Source of the DNA: Streptococcus mitis
Lineage (GTDB): Bacteria > Bacillota > Bacilli > Lactobacillales > Streptococcaceae
Reading direction: 5' to 3'
Length of the DNA stretch: 64,000 nucleotides
Assembly: GCF_023109105.1 (NCBI RefSeq)
Contig: NZ_JALDTZ010000001.1
Span: forward strand, 182,446 to 246,445
Under the pieces are notes generated by a model. That model worked only from the letters and a program-made list of their open reading frames with translations, had not been told where the DNA came from and made no database searches. Positions 48,320 to 58,504 of this stretch are shown here, one piece after another (position 1 is the first letter of the stretch; each line of letters opens with the position of its first letter). The position numbers were made by a program, and so were the translations under genes.

Positions 48320-50080
48320 TTACTCCATTCTTCTCTTTTGGGAAATTAAACGTTCCAATTCTTCTAAGGCTGTGTCGGTATCTCCTACATGGCTAGCTTC
48401 CTGCACCTTCTTTTTGATTCTCATATTGTCCTGATTCAAGAGAGCCCTGTTTCGAGTCATTTCTACTTCACTAAGTTCCTGCGGCGACATCTCAGCAGGC
48501 AAATCCTGAGCTAAAACTTGATACCAAGCTCTTTCAACTTCCTCTGTCTGTTCTGCTAAAACTTCCGGAGGAAGATTTCCATACTGGCCAAGCAAGTCAT
48601 ATAAGACCTGAAATTCAGGTGTGTAAAATGAAAAGTCTTCTCGCAAACGGTAATCGTTTAAAATAAGGGGGGATTCCATCATTCGATAAAGTAGATGAGC
48701 TTCTGCCCTCATAATAGCTGATAACTGCTTAGTGACAGGCATAGTGATTTGCGTCGGTCTGGAAATTCCTTCCATGCGATTCTGCCTTTGCACCTGACGA
48801 CTCTCATTAACAATCTGCTCAATCTGGGCATAATCAAAGGACGCCAGACTGTCAGCTAAAATATGAATATAGCTGTTTTGAGCAGTGATGGACTTTTCTT
48901 GAACAATCAAGGGAGCTATTTTTTCAATAAACTCAATCTGGGCCTGCAGATTTTCGCTATTTTCAGGTTTGTACTGGTGAATGTAAAACTCAATCGGACT
49001 AATACGAGTTTTCGTCAATAGATAGGCCAAGTCTTCTGGACCATTTTTTTGTAGATACTCATCTGGATCCAAACTATCAGGCATGCTGATAATTTGCACA
49101 GGCATATCACCAATTACGTCCAGCGCTTTCAATGTCGCGGCTTGCCCAGCCTTATCGCCATCGTAAACAAGCACCAACTTCTTGGTTAACTTTTTCAGAT
49201 GTTCAACATGCTCTCGACTCAAGGCTGTTCCCATAGATGCGACAGCGTTCTCGATTCCAGCCCGATAAGCTGCAATAACATCCATGAACCCTTCCATAAG
49301 GTAAATCTCACTGGCTTTTCCAGAAGATTTTTTTGCCCTATCCATATGATATAATTCGTAACTTTTGTTAAAAATTGCAGTCGATCGGCTATTTTTATAC
49401 TTAGAAATTTGTGAATCCGTTTTCTGCCAGATACGACCTGAGAAAGCAATAACCTTTCCTTGGTCATTGGTTAGAGGAAACATAATGCGATTGTGAAAGG
49501 TGTCTACAAATTGATTGGCATCCGAGAGATAAAAAAGTCCTGAATCTAAGAAATCTTCTTCACTATACTGATCAGACAAACGTTGATAGAGATAGTTACG
49601 TTCTGGAGGTGCCAAACCAATCCGAAAATGCTTGAGCACTTCATCTGTCAAACCACGCTGATAAAGGTAATTTCTGGCCTCTTGACCCATAGTCGTTGTC
49701 ATGAGAATAGCATGATAAAATTTAGCTGCATCTTCGTGCATATCATAAAGAGCTTGGTGAGGCGAAACTGGCTTCTGTTCACTATAAAGCGGTTTCTCAA
49801 CTTCAATCCCAACACGCTGACCTAAGATTTGGACAGCCTCCATAAAGGGAACCCCTTGGTACTCCTCTATGAACTTAAAGACATCGCCTGAGCGACCACA
49901 ACCAAAACAGTGGTAAAACTGCTTGTCCTCTACAACGTTGAAAGAAGGTGTTTTTTCACCATGAAAAGGACAGAGCCCTAGATAGTTCCGTCCTGCCTTT
50001 TGTAAAGAAATCACATCTCCTATGACTTCAACAATGTTGGCATTGTTTTTGATTTCTTCAATGACTTGTTTGTCAACCAT
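48320..50080 (-). CDS. dnaG: DNA primase
   Basis: Makes RNA primers for replication; 586 residues. The N-terminal zinc finger has Cys37, His40, Cys58 and Cys61 ([17 protein letters not shown]). The TOPRIM core includes [16 protein letters not shown] and [13 protein letters not shown]. The C-terminal helicase-binding domain follows. The start at 50080 has GGAGG eight bases upstream; five further codons are open. It has a strong promoter at 50119-50147. Confidence 0.97.
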   Translation of the reverse strand: MVDKQVIEEIKNNANIVEVIGDVISLQKAGRNYLGLCPFHGEKTPSFNVVEDKQFYHCFGCGRSGDVFKFIEEYQGVPFMEAVQILGQRVGIEVEKPLYSEQKPVSPHQALYDMHEDAAKFYHAILMTTTMGQEARNYLYQRGLTDEVLKHFRIGLAPPERNYLYQRLSDQYSEEDFLDSGLFYLSDANQFVDTFHNRIMFPLTNDQGKVIAFSGRIWQKTDSQISKYKNSRSTAIFNKSYELYHMDRAKKSSGKASEIYLMEGFMDVIAAYRAGIENAVASMGTALSREHVEHLKKLTKKLVLVYDGDKAGQAATLKALDVIGDMPVQIISMPDSLDPDEYLQKNGPEDLAYLLTKTRISPIEFYIHQYKPENSENLQAQIEFIEKIAPLIVQEKSITAQNSYIHILADSLASFDYAQIEQIVNESRQVQRQNRMEGISRPTQITMPVTKQLSAIMRAEAHLLYRMMESPLILNDYRLREDFSFYTPEFQVLYDLLGQYGNLPPEVLAEQTEEVERAWYQVLAQDLPAEMSPQELSEVEMTRNRALLNQDNMRIKKKVQEASHVGDTDTALEELERLISQKRRME

Positions 50081-50118
50081 ACACAATACCTCCATCTTAT
50101 CATAGTATCACGTAAACT

Positions 50119-50147
50119 AGTATAGCTTATTTCTGAAAAAAAGTAAA
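50119..50147 (-). promoter_or_regulatory. dnaG-rpoD operon promoter
   Basis: TTTACT (50142-50147), a 17-bp spacer, then TATACT (50119-50124), about 38 nt before dnaG. Confidence 0.8.
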
Positions 50148-50206
50148 CCATTTCATACACTTTCCGTAATTATCTTTGCCTTATTTTTCTAGATAGAAAA
50201 GAAAGT

Positions 50207-50241
50207 TAAAAAACTCAGAAACACTTTAATGCCTCTAAGTT
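50207..50241 (-). terminator. Terminator of the Trp-type ABC operon
   Basis: AACTCAGA (50212-50219) pairs with TCTAAGTT (50234-50241) with one G-U. A T run follows on the minus strand. Confidence 0.7.
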
Positions 50242-50276
50242 TTTCTTCTCTATTTTTTGATGAAAATAAAGTTCAT

Positions 50277-51035
50277 CTATTCAAATAATTGATAGTAGTC
50301 TGATATTTTCATCTTAGCTTTTTCTTCATTATTGAGGTCTTGAATTATACGACCTTCCTTCATGACAATCAGACGATTACCATATTTGAGAGCATCCTCC
50401 ATATGATGGGTAATCATAAGGGCTGTCAGCTGGTCTTTCTTGACAAATTCATCTGTCAACTCCATCAAGGCCACACTGGTCTTTGGATCAAGGGCTGCAG
50501 TATGCTCGTCTAACAGGAGTAATTCAGGACGCTTCAAGGTTGCCATTAAGAGACTCAAAGCCTGTCTTTGCCCACCTGATAAGAACTCAATCGGCGTATT
50601 CAAATGTTTCTCCAGACCATTTCCTACTTTTTCAATGGTTGCCTGAAACTCATCTTTATAACTAGTCAAGCGTCTTGGGAAGAGTCCACGCTTTTCACCA
50701 CGAAACTTAGCAATCAGGAGATTTTCAGCGACCGTCATACGGGGAGCTGTTCCCATTTTCGGATCTTGGAAGACACGAGACAGATACTTTGCTCGCTTCT
50801 CGGGTGAAAATTTAGTGACATCCTCACCTAAAATACGGATAGTACCACTGGTTAGTGATAAGGTTCCTGCTATAGTGTTAAAAAGGGTTGATTTCCCAGC
50901 ACCATTTCCACCTAAAATCGTGATAAAGTCCTGTTCAAAAATTTCTAAGGAAACATCATTTAAAATAATCTTTTCTTCATCAAAGCCATTTTTAACGACT
51001 TTGGTTGCATTTTTTAATTCTACAATTGCTGTCAT
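50277..51035 (-). CDS. trpZ: ABC transporter ATP-binding protein, tryptophan-type (TrpZ-like)
   Basis: The 252-residue ATPase of the importer: Walker A ILGGNGAGKSTLFNTIAG, signature LSGGQRQALSLLMA, Walker B LLLLDEHTAALDP and the H-loop MITHHMEDAL. It overlaps the permease gene by 4 bp. Substrate is inferred from the operon's Trp T-box and from the binding-protein family, not from the ATPase. Confidence 0.88.
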   Translation of the reverse strand: MTAIVELKNATKVVKNGFDEEKIILNDVSLEIFEQDFITILGGNGAGKSTLFNTIAGTLSLTSGTIRILGEDVTKFSPEKRAKYLSRVFQDPKMGTAPRMTVAENLLIAKFRGEKRGLFPRRLTSYKDEFQATIEKVGNGLEKHLNTPIEFLSGGQRQALSLLMATLKRPELLLLDEHTAALDPKTSVALMELTDEFVKKDQLTALMITHHMEDALKYGNRLIVMKEGRIIQDLNNEEKAKMKISDYYQLFE

Positions 51036-51898
51036 TTGCTTAACTTGGCTCCTTTCAAGATTGTTTGCTTAAATGTTGGAATCATGAGACAGACTGCTAA
51101 AATCAAGGCACTGTACAAACGAAGGTAACTTGTATTAAAGCCAAGAGCGATAACTGCCCACACTAAGAATTGATAGGCGACAGAACCCACAACGATGGCA
51201 ACCAGACGCTCTGCCAAGCTCAAACTCTTGAAAATAACTTCCCCAATAATCAAACTTGCAAGACCTACAACGATAACCCCGATTCCTCGAGATACATCGG
51301 CATAACCTTCTTGCTGAGCAATGAGAGCTCCCGCAAGGGCAATCACACCATTTGATAAGACCAGACCCATGAGCTCCATTCGTCCAGTATGAATTCCAAA
51401 ACTTCTAGCCATATCAGGATTGTCACCTGTAGCAATATAAGCCTGTCCGAGTTTAGTGTCCAAGAAAAAGAGCATGAGAGCAATGACAATACTGACAAAG
51501 ATGAGACCTGTAAAAAGTTGATTTAAATCCGAGTCAAAAGGCAAGGCATCCTGAATTTGCTTGGTTCCAAGCAAGCCTAAATTTGCACGTCCCATAATCA
51601 AGAGCATGATAGAGTGACAAGAAGTCATCACCAAAATCCCTGAGAGTAAGGTTGGAATCTTCCCTTTTGTATAAAGAAGTCCTGCTGCCATTCCAGCCAA
51701 ACAACCAGATCCAACAGCAATCAGAGTTGCTAAAAATGGGTTCACACCTTTCGTTATCAAAGTGACAGCAACAGCACCCCCAAGAGGGAAGGAACCTTCT
51801 GTCGTCATATCTGGAAAGTTCAAAATCCTAAATGTCATAAAGATTCCCAGACCTAAAATCGCCCAGACAAATCCTTGAGAAATAATAGATAGTATCAT
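51032..51898 (-). CDS. trpY: ABC transporter permease, tryptophan-type (TrpY-like)
   Basis: A 288-residue membrane protein with about eight hydrophobic segments and the branched-chain-permease-like fold of this importer family (FRILNFPDMTTEGSFPLGGA, a substrate-path motif). The start at 51898 (MILSIISQGF) is chosen. The open frame runs 23 codons further, but that stretch contains a terminator-like hairpin (51934-51965). An AAAGG site precedes 51898. Confidence 0.87.
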   Translation of the reverse strand: MILSIISQGFVWAILGLGIFMTFRILNFPDMTTEGSFPLGGAVAVTLITKGVNPFLATLIAVGSGCLAGMAAGLLYTKGKIPTLLSGILVMTSCHSIMLLIMGRANLGLLGTKQIQDALPFDSDLNQLFTGLIFVSIVIALMLFFLDTKLGQAYIATGDNPDMARSFGIHTGRMELMGLVLSNGVIALAGALIAQQEGYADVSRGIGVIVVGLASLIIGEVIFKSLSLAERLVAIVVGSVAYQFLVWAVIALGFNTSYLRLYSALILAVCLMIPTFKQTILKGAKLSK

Positions 51899-51933
51899 CC
51901 GTTTCTTAACCTTTTCTATATGATGTTTATTGT

Positions 51934-51965
51934 AAAAAATTGGAGGAGATGTCCCCAACTCCTCC
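51934..51965 (-). terminator. Partial terminator between the binding protein and permease genes
   Basis: GGAGGAG (51942-51948) and CTCCTCC (51959-51965) form a GC-rich stem. On the minus strand AATTTTTT follows. Being inside an operon, it should reduce but not stop transcription of the downstream genes. Confidence 0.7.
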
Positions 51966-51973
51966 ATTACAGA

Positions 51974-52969
51974 TTATTCGATTACTTGCCCTGCTTCCTT
52001 TAGAACAGATTCAGGAATCGTAATACCTAGCTCTTGTGCCAATTTTTTGTTGATAACTGACTTTCCAGTTGAAAATACATTAACTGGGGTATCAGCTGGT
52101 TTTGCACCTTTCAAGACTTGCGCAATCATTTTACCAGTTGCCACACCAAGGTCATGTTGGTCAACTACAACTGATGCCAAACCACCTGCTTCTACCATGG
52201 CAGTTGCGCTTGGGTAGATTGGTTTTTTAGCTGTTTGGTTACTTGATACAACTGTTGAGAAGGCTGAAGCAATGGTGTTATCGATTGGAACCCAGATAGC
52301 ATCAACCTTGCTAGTCATAACGTTAACTGTTGAAGCAATTTCATTTGTTGAAGGAACTGCAAATGTTTCGACTGTCAAACCTGCTTTTTCAGCATATGTC
52401 TTAAATTCTTCGACCTGTGTTTTGGAATTGTCTTCGCTACTTGAGTAAAGAGCACCGATTGTTTTCACATTTGGTGTCAGAGCCTTGATGAGTTCAACTT
52501 GTTGTTGAGCTGGATTGTGGTCAGATACCCCTGTAATGTTGCCACCTGGTTTTTTCAAATCTTTAACCAAGTTGGCACCAATTGGGTCTGTAATCGCAGC
52601 CATGATAACTGGTAGGTCTTTTGTGGCACTAGCCAATCCTTGAGCAGCTGGTGTTGCGATACCAACCACAAGGTCATTCCCATTTGCAACCAATTGTTTA
52701 CTCATTGTCGCAACCTTACTTTGGTCACCTTCTGAGTTCATAAAGTCGATTTTAATTTGATCATCTTTATAGCCTTCTTCTGCAAGTCCATCTTGAATTC
52801 CTTTATAAATCAAGTCAAGAGATGGATGGCTCACAAACTGAAGAACACCAACTTTGGCAACTTTTTTCTCATTCTTAGCTTCTGGTTTATTCATTGAAGA
52901 GTAAATCAAGCTTCCTGCTACTAAGACTGCTAAGGCAGCGATAATTCCAATTAAACGTTTATTTTTCAT
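51974..52969 (-). CDS. trpX: ABC transporter substrate-binding protein, tryptophan-type (TrpX-like)
   Basis: A 331-residue extracellular binding protein. A short basic N-terminus and a hydrophobic segment (IIAALAVLVAGSLIYSS) act as signal or anchor; no lipobox cysteine is present. The mature part has the ABC-sugar-like fold of PF04392-type proteins (VGVLQFVSHPSLD, GIATPAAQGLA, AAITDPIGANLV, YPSATAMVEAGG). It is the first structural gene behind the T-box, with AAAGGAG before the ATG. Tryptophan is inferred from the UGG specifier. Confidence 0.9.
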   Translation of the reverse strand: MKNKRLIGIIAALAVLVAGSLIYSSMNKPEAKNEKKVAKVGVLQFVSHPSLDLIYKGIQDGLAEEGYKDDQIKIDFMNSEGDQSKVATMSKQLVANGNDLVVGIATPAAQGLASATKDLPVIMAAITDPIGANLVKDLKKPGGNITGVSDHNPAQQQVELIKALTPNVKTIGALYSSSEDNSKTQVEEFKTYAEKAGLTVETFAVPSTNEIASTVNVMTSKVDAIWVPIDNTIASAFSTVVSSNQTAKKPIYPSATAMVEAGGLASVVVDQHDLGVATGKMIAQVLKGAKPADTPVNVFSTGKSVINKKLAQELGITIPESVLKEAGQVIE

Positions 52970-53006
52970 TCTATTTCTCCTTTTTTATTCCTTTAAAATA
53001 CTTCAC

Positions 53007-53042
53007 TTATCTGTACAAGCGACGCCATCGTTTTCTTTCCAT
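53007..53042 (-). CDS. Eleven-codon basic upstream ORF between the T-box terminator and trpX
   Basis: A GGAGG site five bases ahead of an ATG opens MERKRWRRLYR and a TAA stop. It is about 37 nt upstream of trpX and downstream of the T-box terminator, so it is translated only when the riboswitch reads through. Seven of eleven residues are Arg or Lys and one is Trp. It may be a leader peptide or a chance ORF; nothing shows that the peptide itself has a function. Confidence 0.4.
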   Translation of the reverse strand: MERKRWRRLYR

Positions 53043-53054
53043 ACAAACCTCCGA

Positions 53055-53293
53055 TAAAAAAGTCCTCACACAAAAACTTGTGTGAGGACGTCGATGCGCG
53101 GTACCACCTCAATTACAGGGAATTTCCCTATCGCTCAGTCTCGCAATAACGAGATGCACTGTAAGGTGTGCTCACCGAATTTTTATGATTTCAAATTCTA
53201 AATAACATTCAGCCCAATTTTCATCATCATTACTTATCTGTTTTCAGCTACCACAGACTCTCTAAAAAGTTTGTATGATTACTTTTCTGAATG
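53055..53293 (-). ncRNA. T-box riboswitch, tryptophan specifier (UGG)
   Basis: On the minus strand, Stem I closes with CATTCAG (53287-53293) and CTGAATG (53206-53212). The AGTA motif faces a loop whose last codon is TGG (53214-53216), followed by one purine. AGAGAG and GGTAGCTGAAAACAG form the distal part. The T-box core GAGGTGGTACCGCG lies at 53097-53110. The terminator GTCCTCACAC/GTGTGAGGAC (53062-53071 and 53080-53089) ends in a T run. Uncharged tRNA-Trp should permit transcription of trpXYZ. The variable T-box base is U, which pairs best with a discriminator A. Confidence 0.92.
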
Positions 53294-53298
53294 GTTAA

Positions 53299-53326
53299 AT
53301 TATATCATTTTTCAAGTACTTGTCAA
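53299..53326 (-). promoter_or_regulatory. Promoter of the T-box/trpXYZ transcript
   Basis: TTGACA (53321-53326), a 16-bp spacer, then TATAAT (53299-53304) preceded by TGA. The predicted start falls at the first base of Stem I. Confidence 0.88.
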
Positions 53327-53355
53327 GACTCTTTTAGTATTTTTTTGAACTATTC

Positions 53356-53385
53356 AAAAACTTCCCCTATAGAACAGAGGAAGTT
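53356..53385 (-). terminator. ppc terminator
   Basis: AACTTCC (53359-53365) pairs with GGAAGTT (53379-53385). TTTTTG follows on the minus strand, just ahead of the trp T-box promoter. Confidence 0.8.
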
Positions 53386-53394
53386 TGAAAGGGA

Positions 53395-56091
53395 TCAACC
53401 CGAATTACGCAATCCTGTCGCAATTCCGTTGATGGTTGTATGGATTAATTTTTCTTGATCGCTTGATAATTCTCCTCGACGTTGACGTTTAATCAGCTCC
53501 AACTGGATATAGTTGAGGATATTAAAGTAAGGCATACGGTAATCTAAACTTGCTTTTAGATATGGATTTTCAGCCAAGAGTTCGTCATAACCTTCGATAG
53601 CCAAGATAACTTCCTTGGTAACTTGCCACTCATTTAAAATAGTCTCATAGATTGCTTTTACTTGATCATCCTCACACAGTTTAGCATATTCAAAAGCAAT
53701 GTTCATATTTGATTTTGACAAGACCATATCAACATTTGAAAGAAGAGATTGGAAGAAAGGCCAATTTTGGTACATATCTCGTAAGATAGCAATATTCTCT
53801 GGATTCTTATCAATAAATTCTTTGAAGCTTGAACCAACTCCATACCAGCCAGGGAACATGACACGACTTTGCGACCATGAGAATACCCAAGGGATAGCAC
53901 GTAAACCACCGATTTCAGTAATAGTCTTACGAGCGGCTGGACGAGAACCAATGTTAAAGCTTGAAATAGCCTTGATTGGACTTGACTCGAAGAAATAATC
54001 ATAGAAATAGTCATTACCAAAAACCAAATCACGGTAGATATCGTAACTACGGTCCACGACTTGATCCATAATAGCTTCATAACGATTTGAGGTATTGGTA
54101 TCGCTCTTCTTCTGAGTAATCATACGGTTAATGGCTGCAGATACTAGCATTTCAAGGTTATAATAGGCTGCGTCTTTATTACCATATTTATTGCCAATTA
54201 CTTCACCTTGCTCCGTCAAACGGATACGATCCTTGATAGACTTGAGCGGTTGAGATGTAATGGCTTCATAGGTTGGTCCACCACCACGACCGACAGTACC
54301 ACCACGCCCATGGAAGAAAGTGACCTTAACGCCAAATTCATCTCCGATAGCAGTCAGTTGTTGTTGAGCCTTGTAGAGGGTCCAACATGATGATAAGTAA
54401 CCACCATCTTTATTACTGTCAGAGTAACCTAGCATGATTTCTTGGTAGTTATTACGTGAAGCTATCCATTTCTTGGCAAGGGCAAGAGAAAGGTATTCTC
54501 TCATGGTTTCTTCTGAGTGGTCCAAGTCCTCAATTGTTTCAAAGAGAGGGACAATTTGGACACGGGCTCTCTCTTTATCAACTAAACCTACTTCTTTTAG
54601 CAAGATAGCCAATTCCAGCATGTCTGATACGCTAGTTGCATGTGAAATAATAGTCTGGCGAATGACATCATTACCCAACTTATCTTTCAACTTACGAGCA
54701 GCTTTAAAGATGGCCAATTCTTTTTCAAGTAACTCTGATTTTTCAACGTGAGTGGCAGAAAGAATACGTGGATCTTCTTCTAATTCTCTCAAAAGAAGCT
54801 TGCATTTTTCTTCTTCACTTAGTTCGCTATAATGCGAATGAATGCCTGCTGATTTCAAGAGTTCGGCTACACAGGCCTCATGAACACTAGAATCTTGACG
54901 CATATCAATAGATGCCAAATAGAAACCAAAAATTTCAACTGCTTGAATCAACTCAACAAAATCACCAGAAATCAGTGCTTCACCCTTGTTTTCCAAGAGG
55001 GAATCGCGAATGGTAATTAAATCCTTATAAAAATCATTAGCTGTGTCATAGCGAGCTCCAACTTCCTTATCCTCAATCAGATAGGTTTTTGTGGCTTGGA
55101 TTTTTGATTGAATATCAAATAAGGCACGACGGTAAAGCTCTTTTTCACGGTAAATCGAGTTATCCTTGGATTGACGAGCCATTTCTCTGACTTGTTTGCT
55201 CACATTGACAATACTAGTTGAGAGAGAGAATTCACGATAAAGTTGGTAAATCTTTTCATCATAGTAGTTCATGATGACTTCACACTGGGTCATAGCAGAT
55301 TGTTTCAAGGTATCTGCTGTAACAAAAGGATTACCATCACGGTCTCCACCAATCCACATGCCCATGGTAATTGGTTTTGGATGTTTCAACTCCAAGCCGT
55401 ATTTTTTAGCCAGACGCTTGTACTCAGCAGTCAAATGAGGAACAGCTTTCAGGAATGAACTATTGTAGTATTCCATAACATTCGTGATTTCATTGGTAAC
55501 TTTCAATTTCTTTTCACGAATCATATCTGTCTGCATGATAATCTCGATGTAACGACGGAGATCATTATGCCATTTTTCCTTATTAATCAAACCTAATTTC
55601 ACATCACGATACTTACGCAAGAGGGTATGGATATGGTTAGTCAAATCCAGCATACTCTTACGTTGCACTTGTGTTGGATGGGCAGTCAAAACTGGAACAA
55701 CATTCAAATGTTCTAGAATTTCAACCGCATTTTCTTTTTCTGCAACCATTTTGATTGTTGCTGACAATTTACCAAGATAATCTTGATCGATATTATTTTG
55801 GTGGTTGATTTCATAGGCCAAATCCACGTCTTCTGAAATATTAATCAAGAGAGGCAAGATAGAGAAATAGCGTGAAATATAAGCCATTTCATCATTTGTC
55901 AGGCTAGTAACCAATTGGTTCAAGCCTTGATAATCTTCCTGAGTTGATAATTCCTTCAACTGCATGATTTTTTCAAAAGTTTCTGGAGCAAGCATATTTT
56001 TAGTGATATCTTCTAACAATTCTGTTAAAATCAATACTTCTTCTTGCACGACAGCTTTATTACTATAGTTTTCTAATTTTTGAAGAGACAT
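53395..56091 (-). CDS. ppc: Phosphoenolpyruvate carboxylase
   Basis: Carboxylates PEP to oxaloacetate, supplying aspartate-family amino acids. It has 898 residues. Catalytic segments are [14 protein letters not shown] (histidine), [11 protein letters not shown], the glycine loop [14 protein letters not shown], and the C-terminal TGLRNSG. It starts 24 bp after ftsW and is probably read from the ftsW promoter. Confidence 0.98.
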   Translation of the reverse strand: MSLQKLENYSNKAVVQEEVLILTELLEDITKNMLAPETFEKIMQLKELSTQEDYQGLNQLVTSLTNDEMAYISRYFSILPLLINISEDVDLAYEINHQNNIDQDYLGKLSATIKMVAEKENAVEILEHLNVVPVLTAHPTQVQRKSMLDLTNHIHTLLRKYRDVKLGLINKEKWHNDLRRYIEIIMQTDMIREKKLKVTNEITNVMEYYNSSFLKAVPHLTAEYKRLAKKYGLELKHPKPITMGMWIGGDRDGNPFVTADTLKQSAMTQCEVIMNYYDEKIYQLYREFSLSTSIVNVSKQVREMARQSKDNSIYREKELYRRALFDIQSKIQATKTYLIEDKEVGARYDTANDFYKDLITIRDSLLENKGEALISGDFVELIQAVEIFGFYLASIDMRQDSSVHEACVAELLKSAGIHSHYSELSEEEKCKLLLRELEEDPRILSATHVEKSELLEKELAIFKAARKLKDKLGNDVIRQTIISHATSVSDMLELAILLKEVGLVDKERARVQIVPLFETIEDLDHSEETMREYLSLALAKKWIASRNNYQEIMLGYSDSNKDGGYLSSCWTLYKAQQQLTAIGDEFGVKVTFFHGRGGTVGRGGGPTYEAITSQPLKSIKDRIRLTEQGEVIGNKYGNKDAAYYNLEMLVSAAINRMITQKKSDTNTSNRYEAIMDQVVDRSYDIYRDLVFGNDYFYDYFFESSPIKAISSFNIGSRPAARKTITEIGGLRAIPWVFSWSQSRVMFPGWYGVGSSFKEFIDKNPENIAILRDMYQNWPFFQSLLSNVDMVLSKSNMNIAFEYAKLCEDDQVKAIYETILNEWQVTKEVILAIEGYDELLAENPYLKASLDYRMPYFNILNYIQLELIKRQRRGELSSDQEKLIHTTINGIATGLRNSG

Positions 56092-56115
56092 AGGTAATCC
56101 TTTCCACTATCAACT

Positions 56116-57339
56116 CTACATATAGTTTGATGAGTGAGCTTCTAACTCCTCATATAATTGGGCACGTTTTTCACTTGCATCAATATTTAAGACAAAGGCG
56201 ATGGCTACAGACAAGACTAGGAGACTGTTCCCTCCTTGTGATAAGAAGGGGAAGGTTACTCCTGTCGAAGGAATAATGCCCGAAATTCCACCGATATTGA
56301 CAAAGACCTGTACCAGCATCATCCCCCCAACCCCAATCGCCATCATGGAATTAAAGGGATTCTTAGCACGAATACCGACTAGGATAATCCGCAAAATCAG
56401 GAAAAAGACAAGGGCTAAAATCAAGCTGGCTCCCACAAATCCAAACTCTTCAATGACAATTGAAAATACAAAGTCTGTATGAGCCTCTGGTAAATAACCA
56501 CGTTTTTCGATTGAATTTCCTAATCCTAGACCAAACCAACCACCATTTACCATGGCAAAGTAGGAATTTGCAAGTTGGTGGCCTGCTCCTGCCAAATCAG
56601 CAAAGGGATTAAAGTAGGCACTGAAACGCTTAGCAACGTAACCAAATACTGGAACTTTTGAAAACTTATCAACCCCAATCATAGAAATAGCTGATAAGGA
56701 TAGGGCTGAAACTCCTACCAATACACCGATAAAGGCTATAAACCAACGATGAGCAATCCCACTAACTGTATACATAATCAAGGCAACCAGAGCTAGGATA
56801 GTCGCATTCCCCAGATCTGGGAAGATAGCCAAACTTCCTATCATTACCAAGAGGACAAAGCGCCAATCATTAAAAGCACGAGGAATCCATTGATTTTGAG
56901 TTAAAACTTGGAAATCGTAAATACCAATTTCATCTTGTTGTTTTGAAAAACGTTGGGCCAAGTACCAGACGATGATAATCTTCAAATACTCAGCTGGCTG
57001 AATGGTCAAAGGTCCTACTGAAATCCAACCATAGGCTCCATTGACTGGCGTACCAATTAAGCGAGCCAGAGCTAAGAGAATCAGCTCAACAAACATAACA
57101 ATAAATAAAAGTCGTTCTTTTCTTAAAAAATTCAGTTTCAGCTTATATATCAAGGCAATCAATATTAAACTAAATATCCAAAACATTCCCTGACTTCGAA
57201 CCAATTGCAGGGCACTTTTACCTTCTTCGATTAGAATGGCACTGGTTGTAGAATAGACTACAATCAAGCCCAAAATAGATAAAAGTAAGTAAGGAACTAG
57301 GATAGAATAGTTTAATAGGTGCCTCTTACTAATCTTCAT
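56116..57339 (-). CDS. ftsW: FtsW, septal peptidoglycan glycosyltransferase (SEDS family)
   Basis: A 407-residue polytopic membrane protein with about ten membrane segments. SEDS landmarks are NGAYGWISVGPLTIQPAE, LPEAHTDFVFSIVIEEFGFV and the GVTFPFLSQGGNSL loop. It polymerises lipid II at the septum with its partner PBP. The promoter is an extended -10 at 57410-57415. ppc follows directly. Confidence 0.96.
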   Translation of the reverse strand: MKISKRHLLNYSILVPYLLLSILGLIVVYSTTSAILIEEGKSALQLVRSQGMFWIFSLILIALIYKLKLNFLRKERLLFIVMFVELILLALARLIGTPVNGAYGWISVGPLTIQPAEYLKIIIVWYLAQRFSKQQDEIGIYDFQVLTQNQWIPRAFNDWRFVLLVMIGSLAIFPDLGNATILALVALIMYTVSGIAHRWFIAFIGVLVGVSALSLSAISMIGVDKFSKVPVFGYVAKRFSAYFNPFADLAGAGHQLANSYFAMVNGGWFGLGLGNSIEKRGYLPEAHTDFVFSIVIEEFGFVGASLILALVFFLILRIILVGIRAKNPFNSMMAIGVGGMMLVQVFVNIGGISGIIPSTGVTFPFLSQGGNSLLVLSVAIAFVLNIDASEKRAQLYEELEAHSSNYM

Positions 57340-57409
57340 AGTATCACCAATCTAATGAGAACAAAAGAAATTATTCCCAAATTCCGTTTATTTTCTAGTT
57401 TTGATTGCT

Positions 57410-57418
57410 ATTATACCA
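57410..57418 (-). promoter_or_regulatory. ftsW promoter (extended -10)
   Basis: TGGTATAAT on the minus strand (hexamer 57410-57415), about 70 nt before ftsW. No convincing -35. Confidence 0.55.
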
Positions 57419-57469
57419 TTTTTTCCGAAAGAAAAAAACTCTTACCCTTAAGATAGAAGATTTTCTCAT

Positions 57470-57496
57470 AAGAAAAAGAGCACTTGGCTCTTTTCT
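57470..57496 (-). terminator. prsA terminator
   Basis: AAAGAGC (57475-57481) pairs with GCTCTTT (57487-57493). TTTC follows on the minus strand. Confidence 0.75.
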
Positions 57497-57499
57497 GTT

Positions 57500-58438
57500 T
57501 TATTCTTTTGAAGAACTGCTTGTGCTTGAATCTCCACCACCGATGTATTGAGTGAAGATATTTTGGAAGGCTTGATCTTTAACCTTGATATTGGCTGCTT
57601 GCAATTCTTTTCCGATAATACTTTGAACAAATGATGCGTCGTTTTGTTTTTGAGTTAAGATAACAGTTTTTAATTTTTCTTTGTAATCGTCAATATTAGA
57701 TGATTTTTCTGTTTTCTTAATCAGTTTAACAATGTAATATTGACTGCTGTAGGCTTGTGTTCCAGTAACGCTAATCACATCAGAAACACCGTTTACATCT
57801 AAAGCAAAAGCAGCTTTTTTAACTTGTTCTGGTACTTCTGTTGAAGCAGAATCAAAAGTGATTTCTCCACCATTCGCTTTAGTTTTCTCATCTGTTGAAT
57901 TATCTTTGGCTAATTGAGCAAAGTCTGCATCACTAGCTTTAGCTTTTTCAAGAATTTCTTTAGCTTTGTCTTCATTGTCCAAACGGATAATTTGAGCAGT
58001 CACATCAGGAGTGTATTCGTCAAAGGCCTTCTTATAAGCATCATCTGTCAATTCAGCTTCTGCTGCTTTCTTAACTGCCAACTCAACCAATTTACTTGTA
58101 CGAATTTGAGCTTTACGTGTTTCAAGAGTCATTCCTGCTTGTGACAAGACACGTTGGTAGTTCTCACCATATTGTTTCTCTTCTTCAGCAATTGTATCGT
58201 TGACTTCTTTGTCATCTACTTCTGAACCGTATTGTTTCTCAAATACTTTTTGGATGGTCAGGTTCAACAACACTTGTTGGGCTGAAGGATTGCTTTTCAC
58301 TTGCTCATAAAATTGATGTTCTGTGATGACATCTCCTTTCATGCTAATAAGATCTGCTCCTTCTGAACCTTTCGAACAAGCTGCTAAAGTTGCTACTGAT
58401 AATAGTGTAATGGCACCTGCCAATAGTTTTTTCTTCAT
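57500..58438 (-). CDS. prsA: PrsA-like foldase lipoprotein (peptidyl-prolyl isomerase)
   Basis: An extracytoplasmic folding factor for secreted proteins; 312 residues. The lipoprotein signal peptide ends in a lipobox LAAC with Cys21. A parvulin-type domain occupies about residues 145-240 (AQIIRLDNEDKAKEILEKAK, FAQLAKDNSTDEKTK). The C-terminus is Ser-rich (GGDSSTSSSSKE). It lies 66 bp downstream of the O-methyltransferase gene and is followed by a terminator. Confidence 0.94.
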   Translation of the reverse strand: MKKKLLAGAITLLSVATLAACSKGSEGADLISMKGDVITEHQFYEQVKSNPSAQQVLLNLTIQKVFEKQYGSEVDDKEVNDTIAEEEKQYGENYQRVLSQAGMTLETRKAQIRTSKLVELAVKKAAEAELTDDAYKKAFDEYTPDVTAQIIRLDNEDKAKEILEKAKASDADFAQLAKDNSTDEKTKANGGEITFDSASTEVPEQVKKAAFALDVNGVSDVISVTGTQAYSSQYYIVKLIKKTEKSSNIDDYKEKLKTVILTQKQNDASFVQSIIGKELQAANIKVKDQAFQNIFTQYIGGGDSSTSSSSKE

Positions 58439-58504
58439 GTCTACTCCTTTGAGATAAGTGTTACCCTATCTATTTTACTATATTTTCTTAAATTTTTCTG
58501 AAAA

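Noticed and set aside
51899..51967. Longer start of the ABC permease
   Set aside because: The extra 23 codons cross a terminator-like hairpin and do not look like a membrane protein start.
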